From Nonomuraea polychroma (GTDB lineage: Bacteria; Actinomycetota; Actinomycetes; Streptosporangiales; Streptosporangiaceae): a stretch of 64,000 nt of DNA. The notes under the pieces were generated by a model. That model saw nothing but the letters and a program-made list of their open reading frames with translations. It did not search any database and had not been told where the DNA came from. The first letter of the stretch is position 1. Each line of letters starts with the position of its first letter. Location of the stretch: assembly GCF_004011505.1 (NCBI RefSeq), contig NZ_SAUN01000001.1, positions 5,731,501-5,795,500 on the forward strand, in the 5' to 3' direction. Below are positions 32,765-41,999 of this stretch, piece by piece. A program made the translations under genes and the position numbers.

Positions 32765-33463
32765 ATGGCGCGACTGCTCGTGGAGCATCTGTCCCGCCGG
32801 CTGGGCAGATGGCCTGCCGCCGGGGGCTTGGACATCATCGGCTCGCCTGCGCGTATCCGCCCGGGATGGGACGGCAAGATACACCCGGCCATGGGAGTCA
32901 CCAGCCCCGAGGGCGGCGTGTTGTCGGTCCCGCCGGAGCACGCCGCGACGGTGGCGGAGCAGTACGCCAAGGCCGAGGACCTCGCCGCGCTGGGGCCACG
33001 AATCCCCGCCCTGGTCGGCTTTCCCGAACGCGGCTGGTTCACCGCCGTCTATCGGTGGACCACCCGGCCCACGCCCTTCCCCGACGCCGGAGTCTGGGTA
33101 CCCGCCGATGGCGTGGAGGTTCCGGACTGGCTACGGCCTTTCGGCGGTGACGTTCTGGTCGCCAGAGATGCCGAGAGCGGAGAGCACCTCGCGGGGGTGG
33201 GCGTCAAACGACACGACGCCTACGGCCATGAACTCGCCGTCGTGACCGCTCCCGGAGCACGCGGCCGCGGCCTGGCGCGCAGGCTCGTCGCCCAGGCGGC
33301 CAGGCGGGTGCTGGACGAAGGCGCGATCCCGACCTACATGCACGACCCAGGCAACCATGCCTCCGCGGCGGTCGCCGAGGCGGCGGGTTTCCGCGATCTC
33401 GGCTGGCTTGCCTTCGGTGCGACTACCCGTGATCGTACCCCTACGGGACTCAGACACGGGTGA
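32765..33463 (+). CDS. GNAT-family N-acetyltransferase
   Basis: 232 residues from ATG 32765, with GAGGAGGGAAG upstream. An N-terminal half of unknown fold precedes the GNAT domain (about 130-225): ELAVVTAPGARGRGLARRLV is the acetyl-CoA loop (RGRGLA), and NHASAAVAEAAGFRDLGW the C-terminal motif. The acceptor is unknown. The shared promoter with an AhpD-like protein suggests a stress function. Confidence 0.85.
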   Translation: MARLLVEHLSRRLGRWPAAGGLDIIGSPARIRPGWDGKIHPAMGVTSPEGGVLSVPPEHAATVAEQYAKAEDLAALGPRIPALVGFPERGWFTAVYRWTTRPTPFPDAGVWVPADGVEVPDWLRPFGGDVLVARDAESGEHLAGVGVKRHDAYGHELAVVTAPGARGRGLARRLVAQAARRVLDEGAIPTYMHDPGNHASAAVAEAAGFRDLGWLAFGATTRDRTPTGLRHG

Positions 33464-33636
33464 AATCGCTTCGTCAGCCCACCTCCCAGGCTTCGCATTT
33501 GACCATAAAGCGGACAATCGACTCGCTTACCTGTAAGTCTCCTACTAATGAGAGCAGTAGCCTTCCCGTCTGCCCGCACGACGCTTTATGTTCCCTTTAT
33601 TTCGTCCCTCTGCCACCAATGGAGGAACACCCCCTG

Positions 33637-35493
33637 ATGGGACACAAAGCCAGCCGCCTTGCGGCAGCCACGGTCATCGCCGTAGGCACGAGCCTGGCAG
33701 CTCTGGTGCCGTCCGCCACCGCGCACGACGGTGCGACCAGTTCTGACGGCGCGATAGACCACGCGAAGATCACCCACAATCACCATCAGCACGGCGGCGA
33801 CCACGGCCACCTGCCCGCCTCGAAGGCCAACGTCGACCTCGTCAGCAAGCTCGCGCTGAAGAACGTCGAGCCGGAGAAGATCGCCGACGTCGGCGTCCAC
33901 AAGGGCTACGCCTACCTGGCCGCTTGGGGCGGCGCGACCTGCAAGTACAACGGCGTGCACGTCGTCGACATCAAGAACCCGGCCCAGCCGAAGGAAGTCT
34001 CGTTCATCGTCGCGAAGGAGGGCAGTGCGCCGGGCGAGGGCATCCAGGCCCTGAGCGTCGGCACCCCCGCCTTCACCGGCGACATCCTCGTCACGAACAA
34101 CGAGGTCTGCAAGGCCATGACCGGGGTCGGCGGCCTGAACATCTACGACGTCACCGACCCTGCCCACCCCACTCCCCTCGCGGTGGGCATCGGCGACGAG
34201 ACCGTCGCCGGCGCCGGCAAGAAGGACGCCAACGAGATCCACAGCGTCTTCGCCTGGGACGCCGGCGCCAAGGCCTACGCCGTCATCGTGGACAACGAAG
34301 AAGGCCCCGACGTCGACATCCTCGACATCACGAACCCGAAGAAGCCCAAGGTCATCGCCGAGTACGACATCGACGAGAAATTCCCCGGCATCACCCAGCC
34401 GGGCCTCGACGAGATCTTCCTGCACGACATGGTGGTGAAGGAGATCGGCGGCAGGCAGGTCATGCTGCTGTCGTACTGGGACGGAGGTTACGTCCAGATC
34501 GACGTCACCGACCCGCTGAACATCTCGCTGCTGGCCGACAGCACCTTCGCCGACCCCGACCCCGAGGCGGCCGAGAGCGGGCTGAGCGTCAAGCCGGAGG
34601 GCAACGCCCACCAGGCCGAGTTCACCCTCGACAACAAGTACGTCCTGGCCGCCGACGAGGACTTCTCACCGTACGCGTTGAAGACCTCCAACCTCACCGA
34701 CGGCACCGCGATCAGCGCCGGTCAGGGCAGCGGCACCACCAAGCTCACCCCGGGACAGGAACTGACGGGCGTCGCCAAGTTCGCCGGACTCGCCTGCCCC
34801 GGCAGCGCCGCCGTACCCGCCGGTGACCCCAACGCCGTGGACATCGCCGTGGTCGAGCGCGGCGTGTGCACCTTCACCGAGAAGGTCGCCGCTGTCATCG
34901 CCGCCGGCGGCTACGACGCGGTCCTCATCTTCAACCGCACCGGCACCGACGCCTGCGATGCCGCCCTCGGCATGGACGTCCAGGGAGACATCCCGACCTT
35001 CGGTGTCGCGCCCCGCGGCCAGGGCTTCGCCATCTTCGGCCAGCCGTACAGCAACGCCGACTGCCTCGCCGGCACCGGCCCGGCACAGCTCCCGGTACCG
35101 CTCGGCACGGCCGGCGACACGCTGACCTTCTCATCGTACTTCGACGGCTGGGGGTACGTGCACCTGTACGACCGGAAGTCGATGAAGGAGCTCGACACCT
35201 ACGCGGTGCCCGAGGCACACGACCCCGCCTATGCCGAAGACCACGGCGACCTGTCGGTCCACGAGGTGGCGACCTCGGCCAAGCAGGCAGACCTCGCCTA
35301 CTTCTCCTACTACTCCGCCGGCTTCCGCGTGACGCGGATCGTGAACGGCAAGATCCAGGAGGTGGGCCACTTCGTGGACGAGGGAGGCAACAACTTCTGG
35401 GGCGTGCAGGTGTTCGAGCACGACGGCCAGGAGTACGTCGCCGCCAGCGACCGCGACCAAGGCCTCTACATCTTCCGCTACACCGGCACCTGA
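33637..35493 (+). CDS. Secreted LVIVD-repeat protein with PA domain
   Basis: 618 residues from ATG 33637, 10 bases after GGAGGAAC; an in-frame ATG at 33619 would translate that site and is less likely. Signal peptide to about residue 30 (SATA-HDG). His-rich segment NHHQHGGDHGH at 47-57. LVIVD-type propeller blades run on both sides (NGVHVVDIKNPAQPKEVSF; VDILDITNPKKPKV; YVQIDVTDPLNISLLAD). Inserted at about 370-475 is a protease-associated domain (VERGVCTFTEKVAAVIAAGG, VLIFNRTG). No catalytic centre is visible. It may bind ligands or surface proteins. Confidence 0.85.
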   Translation: MGHKASRLAAATVIAVGTSLAALVPSATAHDGATSSDGAIDHAKITHNHHQHGGDHGHLPASKANVDLVSKLALKNVEPEKIADVGVHKGYAYLAAWGGATCKYNGVHVVDIKNPAQPKEVSFIVAKEGSAPGEGIQALSVGTPAFTGDILVTNNEVCKAMTGVGGLNIYDVTDPAHPTPLAVGIGDETVAGAGKKDANEIHSVFAWDAGAKAYAVIVDNEEGPDVDILDITNPKKPKVIAEYDIDEKFPGITQPGLDEIFLHDMVVKEIGGRQVMLLSYWDGGYVQIDVTDPLNISLLADSTFADPDPEAAESGLSVKPEGNAHQAEFTLDNKYVLAADEDFSPYALKTSNLTDGTAISAGQGSGTTKLTPGQELTGVAKFAGLACPGSAAVPAGDPNAVDIAVVERGVCTFTEKVAAVIAAGGYDAVLIFNRTGTDACDAALGMDVQGDIPTFGVAPRGQGFAIFGQPYSNADCLAGTGPAQLPVPLGTAGDTLTFSSYFDGWGYVHLYDRKSMKELDTYAVPEAHDPAYAEDHGDLSVHEVATSAKQADLAYFSYYSAGFRVTRIVNGKIQEVGHFVDEGGNNFWGVQVFEHDGQEYVAASDRDQGLYIFRYTGT

Positions 35494-35531
35494 CCCCCGG
35501 CACGCTCGGCACCCTCAGGGCCGAGTCCCGC

Positions 35532-35562
35532 GATGCCGCCCCGAACCCATCGGGGCGGCATC
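35532..35562. terminator. Strong terminator hairpin
   Basis: GATGCCGCCCCGA, loop ACCCA, TCGGGGCGGCATC: a perfect 13-base stem, 39 bases after the LVIVD gene and 97 before the end of the convergent pectate lyase gene. It probably serves both. Confidence 0.85.
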
Positions 35563-35658
35563 GCACTTCCCGCACGCACACCCCGGCATCCTGGCCGTCG
35601 ACCTCGCCGATCCGCGCCGGCTTGTTCGCGGTGGTCAGCAGCGCGGCGAACCGGCCTG

Positions 35659-37224
35659 CTAGCCGGCGTAGGTCTCGAACTCGGCGACCTGAGGCGTGCC
35701 GGTCGAGCTGGCGATCCTGAAGGTGACCTTGCTCAGCGAGGTCGCGGCAAAGGTGATGGAGCCCGCCCCGCTGCCGGATCTCAGGACGGCGCCAGTGCCT
35801 CCGTTGATGACCTGCCAGGACCCGATGGTGCCCGCGGAGCCGGACGTCTCACGGATGATGATCCTGGACACCGTCGTGGCGGAACCCCACTTGATCGAGA
35901 TGTCACCGGTCGAGCCGACCGGCGACCAGTAGGTGCTCATGTTGCCGTCCCGCACGTTGCCGTAGCTCGTCCCGTCGGCCTTGCTGGAGCCGTCAGAGCC
36001 GGCCCCGATGCTGAGGTTGGTCCCGCCGGGTGGAGGGGTGGTTGACGGCGTAGGGCTGGTTGACGGTGTGGGGCTGGCGGACGGCGTAGGGCTGGTCGGT
36101 GAGGCTGTCGGCGTCTGTGGCGAGCAGTTGCCGTTCGACACCTGCAGACCCTTGTTGGCGCCTGCCGTCTGGCGGACGATGTCCGGCACGCAGCTTGCCC
36201 CGTCGAGGCTGTAGGAGTACGGGATGCTGACGGTGGTGTTGGACTGTGGGTTGGGGCCGGCGGGGTAGTTCTCGCTACCGGGGCTGGACCAGGTCACGTT
36301 GTCGAAGACGTTGCCGCTGACCTGCCAGTAGCCGCGCTCGTTGGTGTAGAAGGTGCCCAGGACGTCCTTGGAGTCCTTGAAGTAGTTGTTCTCCACCTTG
36401 GCGCGAGCCCCGGCCCGGGAGTTGATGCCGGACTCGTGGAGGTTCACGTAGGAGTTGTTGTAGATGTGAGCTATGCCGCCACGGAGCAGGGGCGTGCGGG
36501 AGTCGATGTTCTCGTACAGGTTGTGGTGGAACGTGATGAAGCCGTTCGAGAGGTCGCTCTCACTGGACCCGATGAGCCCGCCGCGGCCGGAGTTGCGCAG
36601 GATGCTGTAGGACAGGGTCACGTATTGGGTGTTGTCCTTCATGTCGAAGAGGCCGTCGAACCCCTCCGCCTCCCCACCCGAGGCCTCCAGGGTGACGTGA
36701 TCGACCCAGACGTTGCGGACGTTGCTCTCCATGGAGATGGCGTCACCACCGTTGGAGATGGGCGAGCCCGACTTCTTGACGTTCCGGACGGTCACGTTCT
36801 GGATGATGATGTTGCGGGCCTCGCGGATGTGGATGCCCAGCTGGTCGAAGACGGCCCCGTTGCCGACTCCGATGATCGTGACATTGCTGATCTGCTTGAG
36901 TTCGATCAGGCCGTCGGCGGTGTTGCAGCTTGCACCCGACACCTTGCTGGTGTTGCCGTGATTGATGGTCCCCTCAACCTGGATGGTGATCGGGGTGCTG
37001 CTGCTGGCCCGGCTGCACAGGGCCGCATGGATCGCGGTCCCCGTGGTGGCCCTCACCGTCTGCCCGCCCGCACCGCCGGTGGTCCCACCGTTGCCGGTCG
37101 CGTACCCAGTGGCGCTGCCAGTCGCTGCCGACGCCTGGATCACCGGCAAAGCCACACCGATCGCGGCCGCAATGGCCGCCGTGGCCAGCCCCGCTTGGAG
37201 TCGCAACGCGACTGCTCGTCTCAT
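35659..37224 (-). CDS. Secreted pectate lyase (PL1) with C-terminal carbohydrate-binding domain
   Basis: 521 residues from ATG 37224. Signal peptide to about 34 (IQASA-ATG). The catalytic beta-helix runs 50-345: GVGNGAVFDQLGIHIREARN, NVWVDHVTLE, SYSILRNSGRGGLIGSSESD, FHHNLYENIDSRTPLLRGG, the last containing the catalytic Arg region of PL1 lyases. A PT/PS-rich linker (about 355-395) connects to a coagulation-factor-type binding domain (YGNVRDGNMSTYWSPVGS, VAEFETYAG). It cleaves polygalacturonate by beta-elimination outside the cell. It is transcribed away from a promoter with a LacI-type palindrome at 37563. Confidence 0.93.
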   Translation of the reverse strand: MRRAVALRLQAGLATAAIAAAIGVALPVIQASAATGSATGYATGNGGTTGGAGGQTVRATTGTAIHAALCSRASSSTPITIQVEGTINHGNTSKVSGASCNTADGLIELKQISNVTIIGVGNGAVFDQLGIHIREARNIIIQNVTVRNVKKSGSPISNGGDAISMESNVRNVWVDHVTLEASGGEAEGFDGLFDMKDNTQYVTLSYSILRNSGRGGLIGSSESDLSNGFITFHHNLYENIDSRTPLLRGGIAHIYNNSYVNLHESGINSRAGARAKVENNYFKDSKDVLGTFYTNERGYWQVSGNVFDNVTWSSPGSENYPAGPNPQSNTTVSIPYSYSLDGASCVPDIVRQTAGANKGLQVSNGNCSPQTPTASPTSPTPSASPTPSTSPTPSTTPPPGGTNLSIGAGSDGSSKADGTSYGNVRDGNMSTYWSPVGSTGDISIKWGSATTVSRIIIRETSGSAGTIGSWQVINGGTGAVLRSGSGAGSITFAATSLSKVTFRIASSTGTPQVAEFETYAG

Positions 37225-37560
37225 CCTCGTCTCACCTTCGTCTTCGAATGCTGGGTGCGTTCTTTTCTGTGCGGTCAGTGCTGCGGGCCTGCTGCAGGGC
37301 GCCCCGCAGCGTCGGGCTTGTCATGGGAGCGCGTCAGCGCCTGGGGGCGGACGTCACCGTCGCCGTCGTGGACGGCGGCGTGGTGCGGGCGCGCGAAAGC
37401 TAGGTCTGTCCAAATGGGACCTCTCTTGAACGGGGTAGAGGCACACGAATCCGCGCGAGGCGGCGCGGAAATGGCGAAGTGGTGTGGCGTGCTGCCACCA
37501 CGGCAAAAGGGCGACGTCGAGAGCCGTACGCCGAAAAGCTCTTCTCTGCTGACACCGACG
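37225..37560 (-). other. Long leader of the pectate lyase gene
   Basis: About 335 bases between the predicted promoter and the start codon. I see no convincing gene on the minus strand. On the plus strand a 26-codon frame at about 37324-37404 ends with VTVAVVDGGVVRARES and a stop, perhaps a fragment of an unrelated gene. A second promoter nearer the gene may exist. Confidence 0.35.
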
Positions 37561-37562
37561 GA

Positions 37563-37614
37563 AAGCGCTTACCATTCACTCGGACCATAGAGGCGGCTGT
37601 CAAAAGGTGTCAAT
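37563..37614 (-). promoter_or_regulatory. Promoter with LacI-type palindrome for pectate lyase
   Basis: On the minus strand TTGACA, 18 bases, TATGGT (about 37613 to 37584) resembles a vegetative promoter; a second TTGACA lies 12 bases inside. The palindrome AAGCGCTT at 37563-37570 follows within about 20 bases, where a LacI-family repressor would block transcription. Pectinase genes of actinomycetes are commonly under such control. Confidence 0.5.
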
Positions 37615-37686
37615 GGTGAGACCGAAAGCTGCAACAAACCTGCAAACGCACGCGAACTCAGTATGGTGTTCGCAGCCGCCGATCAG

Positions 37687-38312
37687 TCATCCGGCCAGGT
37701 CAAGCGGCACTTCCAGGTAATTCACGACTCGCTTTCTGACGGCCATGACAAGATTGGCGGCTTCCGCGAGGTGACTGACGCGCGGACCGAGCGGCATCAG
37801 AAATGACCTGGGCCTCAGGAGAAGGAGCCGGGCGTCGAAGGTGAAACGTTCATCCGAGCTCCGGCCCGCTAGGTCCGGGAGCTCGGTGAGCGGCTGGTCA
37901 GCGCAGCCAAAGACTTGGAGACGCTCACACCGCCGAGGTGGCCGCGGCCCGTGCCTCACTGGTCGAGGCCCATCAGACGCACGACGCGCTCAACGAAACC
38001 ATCCGCACCCTGGCGACCGAACTGGAAAGGGAGGCCTTCGGACCGTCCACCGGGACCGCGGCCGCATCCCAGGCGTCGCAGCCGGCCCTGCAGGCTCATG
38101 CGCTGGTCAGCACATTCGACAACCTCGCGGACGCGCGTGTTGAGGAGTACGGCGTCTGGCGTGGAGCTTTGCGACGCCGCTGGAAGAACCATCATCGGAC
38201 GGACAAGCCATCACCCGATCCACCACGCGTTGCGGCGACCGCCAGCAGAACGTGTCGATGCCCGGCGGGCATCACGGAGCAGTGTTGTGAAGCCACCGAT
38301 CCCATTACCTGA
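37687..38312 (+). other. Degenerate coding region (coiled-coil fragment)
   Basis: The plus strand reads RELGERLVSAAKDLE, then after a frame change AARASLVEAHQTHDALNETI and on to RTLATELEREAFG ... VEEYGVWRGALRRRW. The codon pattern looks protein-like, but there is no start with a ribosome binding site and the frames are broken near 37925 and 38190. It is probably the remains of a coiled-coil protein. I cannot name the family. Confidence 0.35.
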
Positions 38313-38342
38313 CACAGGCCTCGAAGACGAAAGGCAGGGCGT

Positions 38343-38729
38343 ATGTTCGACAACCTCGGTATGCCAGAACTCCTCATTGTTGGCTTCGTCGGCCTGATAT
38401 TCCTGGTTGTGATCGGAATGATATTCTCGCTTCTGGTCGGGACAGGAAGGTCGAGCGACGCCTCGTATGAGGTCGACCGATCGCGGTGGCAGCATGCCCG
38501 GGGGAAGATCCATCCATGCGGGCCGTACCGCATTTTTAAAGGACCGAACGGTCAATCCATGGGCGAAGGCCGCGACTACCTCGTCTCATTCGTGACCAAG
38601 GACGGCACAACACGTAGCTTCCCCATCTTCTTGCCAGTCGACCGATCGGGCGGCGCCGTCGATGTGTTGTACAACCCGTACGACCCGCGCCAGGCCAGGC
38701 TGGCTCCGCACGGCGCCAAGTCGCGATGA
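38343..38729 (+). CDS. Small membrane protein of unknown function
   Basis: 128 residues from ATG 38343, with AAAGGCAGGG upstream. N-terminal membrane helix (LIVGFVGLIFLVVIGMIFSL), then a soluble beta-rich part (GPYRIFKGPNGQSMGEG; VDVLYNPYDPRQARLAP). The layout resembles DUF3592-type proteins that carry an extracytoplasmic beta domain, but the match is loose. It lies alone among decayed genes yet has an intact frame. Confidence 0.6.
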   Translation: MFDNLGMPELLIVGFVGLIFLVVIGMIFSLLVGTGRSSDASYEVDRSRWQHARGKIHPCGPYRIFKGPNGQSMGEGRDYLVSFVTKDGTTRSFPIFLPVDRSGGAVDVLYNPYDPRQARLAPHGAKSR

Positions 38730-39481
38730 GTGCCATGGCCAAACTCTGGGCGTCACCCTGAGGAGCGGTGTCACGCACGCGTTGGCTCGGGAATGAGGAA
38801 CACCGCGGCGGTCTCTGCCGTGCTCGCCTCTGCGGCACGCCGCGGGTGGGGCAGGGCGGCGGCTGCATCGAGGTGATGTGGACCACACGCTGCGAGCGGC
38901 CGTGGCTGTCGCCTCGGGACCGTCCCTGTTCGTCTGGAAGATGCGGCATTCCTCAGCCGTCTCTTTCGAGCTGACGCCGATGGGTAAGGTGACCCGTCTG
39001 TGCGTTCGCGTTCAGGCTCTGGCTGACCGTCTTGCCGTCGACGCCCAGCAGTCGCGCGATGCCACCCAGGCTGCGCAACTGATCAGCCTGGACCGGCATC
39101 GGGTATGACGTCGGCCGCGCGAGCGCCCAGCCCCGCCTGGCGTCCAGGGCGGCCTCGTCGTACAGCTGGGGATCGGAGCCGGTGGTGTCCGGGGTCGGGT
39201 TCCTCGCAGAGAAGCCGGCGAAAAATGCACCTGCTTCTGTGTGCCGCCCCAGGGACACACAGAACAGGGTGAACAATCCCGATGGCCTGCTCAGGCCGCC
39301 AGGCAGTGGACCCGGACCCGGTCGCGGCGGCCCGGAGGATGGTCTCGGTGTCGTGCTGTCCGAGATCGGGAGCCGTCCGCCAGAGAACGTTCGTGACGCA
39401 CACCCGGCGGACCGTACCGCAGCGACCGGCGACCCGAATATCCCGTCGCAAGAGATCGCAGGCACCAATGAGACTGATCAT
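38730..39481. other. Region of about 750 bases without an intact gene
   Basis: Only a minus-strand stretch near 39000-39170 looks protein-like (QLYDEAALDARRGWALARP, DQLRSLGGIARLLGVDGKTV); the second piece recalls a helix-turn-helix of a recombinase or small regulator. It has no start and no convincing continuation. I see no terminal repeats that would mark an insertion sequence. Confidence 0.35.
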
Positions 39482-40313
39482 ATGAGCCGAATCGTCAGTG
39501 CATGGGTGACGTCGGGCGACGACTGTCTTGGCGTCCTCGGCCCGTTCGCGGTGGACGTGCCGTGGTGGTCGGAGGTCGAGCCGGTCGTCGCGCATGCGCG
39601 CCAGTCGCTCGGAGTAGACGTGCTGGTGTTACGCCTGCTGGGCGTGGAAGGCGGCGAGGGCGGGCGCGACGGACATGTGACCCATCACGTCGAGGCGCTG
39701 CAGCCGACCGCGCCCGCGCTGGCCCACCGGCCAAGGCCCGGTCTGGCTGAAGGCCACGCCGGCCTTCGCCGCCGACGAGGCCGCCGTCATCGGCGCGTTC
39801 GCGGACCTGGACCCGGGCCTGGTTCCCACGGTCATCGCATCAGGACCACGGCGGGTCCTGATGGAGCACCTGTCAGGCGAGGACTGCTGGGATGCCCCCG
39901 TCGAGATCGTCACCAGCGCTGTGAACCACCTGGTTACTGCACAGGCCGCGCTGGCCAAGACGCCTGGTGGGCTCCCGCCCGGTTTGCCGGACCGACGCGG
40001 GCCCGTCGTCGCCGACATGGTCCGCGCTGCTCGGCGGCGAGGTTGGCCGCGAGCTGACCGCCGGGGAACGGGCGGGCGCGTACGATCTGGTCGACCGGTG
40101 GCCCCTCTTGGCCGAGTTCGGCCTGCCCGACACGGTCGTGCACGGCGACTTCCATCCCGCGCGCTGGCACTCGCCCAACCGCTGGCCCAGCTGTCCTACG
40201 CCGCGCGCTACCAGGAATTCCTGGACGGCACCGAACCATCGGAACGGATCTACCACCTCGGCGACCCCGCCACCAGCATCCGAGCGGCACTGCGTTCACA
40301 GATTCGGTGGTGA
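39482..40313 (+). pseudogene. Aminoglycoside phosphotransferase-family remnant
   Basis: Three frames must be joined. The first (SRIVSAWVTSGDDCLGVLGP, VDVLVLRLLGVEGG) starts at ATG 39482. The second gives VWLKATPAFAADEAAVIGAF, then LMEHLSGEDCWDAPVEIVTS. The third holds the kinase catalytic loop VVHGDFHPARW, and frame two returns for AARYQEFLDGTEPSERIYHL. The order and the VVHGDFHP box are those of phosphotransferases acting on small amino-sugar or choline-like substrates. At least three frameshifts make it dead. Confidence 0.65.
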
Positions 40314-40385
40314 CGGTACGTCTCCCTGCAGCACATTGAGTCATGAATGGTGCAGACGAGCTCGCGCCGCGCCAGGTGCACGGCT

Positions 40386-40517
40386 ATGACCGATCGCGCC
40401 TACTCCATACGGATCGCCACGGTCATGGGGCACGCCAGCACGATCCACGGCCTCGCTTTCAGCGCAGAGGAGGGAACGATCGCAACGACGACTCCCACCG
40501 GCGTGCTCGCCATCTGA
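40386..40517 (+). pseudogene. Possible WD40-repeat remnant
   Basis: A 43-residue frame from ATG 40386 contains MGHASTIHGLAFSAEEGTIA followed by TTTPTGVLAI and a stop. This is the pattern of one WD40 blade (GH ... A-FS ... LAT ... G-V-LW). There is no ribosome binding site and no neighbouring blades, so it is probably a leftover. The region 40314-40609 otherwise holds nothing. Confidence 0.35.
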
Positions 40518-40609
40518 TACTTCGCTGAGCTCGGGCCGCAGTCGATCATGTGACCGGACGGGCCTGCGAGATCGCCGGCGGAGAAGGGCGAACGCCCCCA
40601 TCCGCCCTC

Positions 40610-41632
40610 TCAAACCGGCCCACCCACTCGCCCGGCCGCAGCTCCAGGAAACGCTTGCCCGTTCGCCTGATGGGCCAGCTCTTCATACCAGTTCACATAG
40701 CGCTGCGATCCTGTCGCGAGCCGGGCGTGCACGTCCCGGCAGAGCTGCCGGAACGGATCGGGGTCCCAGCGCACGGCGAGATCGCGAAGCGGGCGGTCGT
40801 TGACGTTGCCGAGGGCGTAGACGCGGGAGAAGCCATAAGTGACCGGTACGGTGGTGCCATCCGTTTCCAGCACGAGCGGGGTCAGCCAGCTTCCCAGGGA
40901 CGCACCGGGCGGAGGCGGCGCGGCGAGGAAGTGTTCCGGATGTCGCATGAGGTCGGCCCGCCGAGTCAGGTCGACCTGGATGGGAAGACCGTAGGCGGCC
41001 GAGAGGCGGGCGGCCTCCAGGAAGGCGAAGGATGCCTCACGCTCATCGGGCACGGATCCCGCCAGATTGACGACGGCGGCGCCGGCAGATTCGAGCGGGT
41101 GCACCTGGACCAGGCCGGCGCCGTGAGCCACGGCGTAGTCCACGACGAAGGCGAGCTCGTGCACGTTATGCAAGGTGAGCGTGGTAATGAGGCCGAAGGT
41201 GATGCCCGAGTCGCGTACGGCCGGCATGCGCCTGTCGAGGCGCTCGAAGGCGCGGGGATCGCCACGCATGCGGACATGGCTCTCCGGCGCGCCATCCAGT
41301 GAGACCGCAAGTATGTCGACGAGACCGGACAACTCAGCGAGACGCCGCTCGGTGAGCAGCCAGCCGTTGCTGGTCACCGTGGTCCGCATCCCGAGCGCCT
41401 TCCCGACGCCGAGCAGCTCGATCAAGTGCTGGTAGAGCATGGGCTCGCCGCCAGAGACGCCCAGCACGTCGTAGCCGAGAGCCGCCGCGTCGGCGACGGC
41501 CTCGGCCAGCACGTCCAGGCCGAGCACCGCGCCGACGTCGGGCCCGGACTGCGAGTAGCAGTGCAGGCAGCGCAGATTGCATCGGCGAGTGGGGTGAACC
41601 TGGAAGATGGCACGCTCCCCGGTGGGGCCCAT
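40610..41632 (-). CDS. Radical SAM protein, partner of a small unknown protein
   Basis: 340 residues from ATG 41632, 10 bases after the previous stop and without its own clear ribosome binding site, so translation is probably coupled. The [4Fe-4S] motif is RRCNLRCLHCYS (Cys18, 22, 25), followed by the SAM loop GVSGGEPMLYQ and by TTVTSNGWLL, DILAVSLDGAPESH, ITTLTLHNVHEL. After residue 290 only one Cys remains (in FRQLCRDVH), so there is no SPASM or twitch auxiliary cluster. It resembles peptide- and cofactor-modifying enzymes of the MoaA/PqqE type. The substrate may be the 114-residue protein encoded upstream, or that protein may be a helper. Confidence 0.88.
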   Translation of the reverse strand: MGPTGERAIFQVHPTRRCNLRCLHCYSQSGPDVGAVLGLDVLAEAVADAAALGYDVLGVSGGEPMLYQHLIELLGVGKALGMRTTVTSNGWLLTERRLAELSGLVDILAVSLDGAPESHVRMRGDPRAFERLDRRMPAVRDSGITFGLITTLTLHNVHELAFVVDYAVAHGAGLVQVHPLESAGAAVVNLAGSVPDEREASFAFLEAARLSAAYGLPIQVDLTRRADLMRHPEHFLAAPPPPGASLGSWLTPLVLETDGTTVPVTYGFSRVYALGNVNDRPLRDLAVRWDPDPFRQLCRDVHARLATGSQRYVNWYEELAHQANGQAFPGAAAGRVGGPV

Positions 41633-41642
41633 GTCGGTGGCG

Positions 41643-41987
41643 CTAGAAACGCTGCTGTTCGGCGATGACGAGATCGATGACGAAGCGGTCAGGGAACGGG
41701 ATGCCCTTCGGGAAGACCTTGATAGTGCCGGGCAGCTTCGCCGTGCCGTACCGGCGGATGAGACCCATCAGGCCGCCCGTGACGGCGCCGCATCGATCGG
41801 GGTCTTCAACCTGGATGGTGGCGCGCAGGTAGTCGGGGGCCGGCTGCCCCTTCACGAGCACATCATGGACGTCGAGATCGGCGAGCAGCTCGACGAGCTG
41901 GCTGACCGAGTCGTCGTCGAGCTTGTAGCCACCCTGCTTGTACATCTCCAGCAGGGCGTCTGAACCACGATTCCGTTCCATCGCCAT
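41643..41987 (-). CDS. Small protein of unknown function upstream of the radical SAM gene
   Basis: 114 residues from ATG 41987, 6 bases after GGGAG; the second Met (41981) is less well placed. The N-terminal half is helical and acidic (SDALLEMYKQGGYKLDDDSV, SQLVELLADLDVHDVLVKGQ). The C-terminal half looks beta-rich (PDYLRATIQVEDPDRCGAV; LPGTIKVFPKGIPFPDRFVI) with one Cys. There is no signal peptide, no core-like Cys/Gly/Ser-rich tail and no PqqD-type fold that I can see. I do not recognise it. Its leader has a perfect hairpin at 42000-42028. Confidence 0.8.
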   Translation of the reverse strand: MAMERNRGSDALLEMYKQGGYKLDDDSVSQLVELLADLDVHDVLVKGQPAPDYLRATIQVEDPDRCGAVTGGLMGLIRRYGTAKLPGTIKVFPKGIPFPDRFVIDLVIAEQQRF

Positions 41988-41999
41988 GATCTGCTCCCG

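Noticed and set aside
33530..33545. CTTAC-CT-GTAAG inverted repeat upstream of the LVIVD gene
   Set aside because: Five-base arms occur by chance, and no second copy or matching regulator is seen.
38953..39170. Possible recombinase or transposase fragment on the minus strand
   Set aside because: Only a helix-turn-helix-like stretch is visible; there is no catalytic motif and no terminal repeats.
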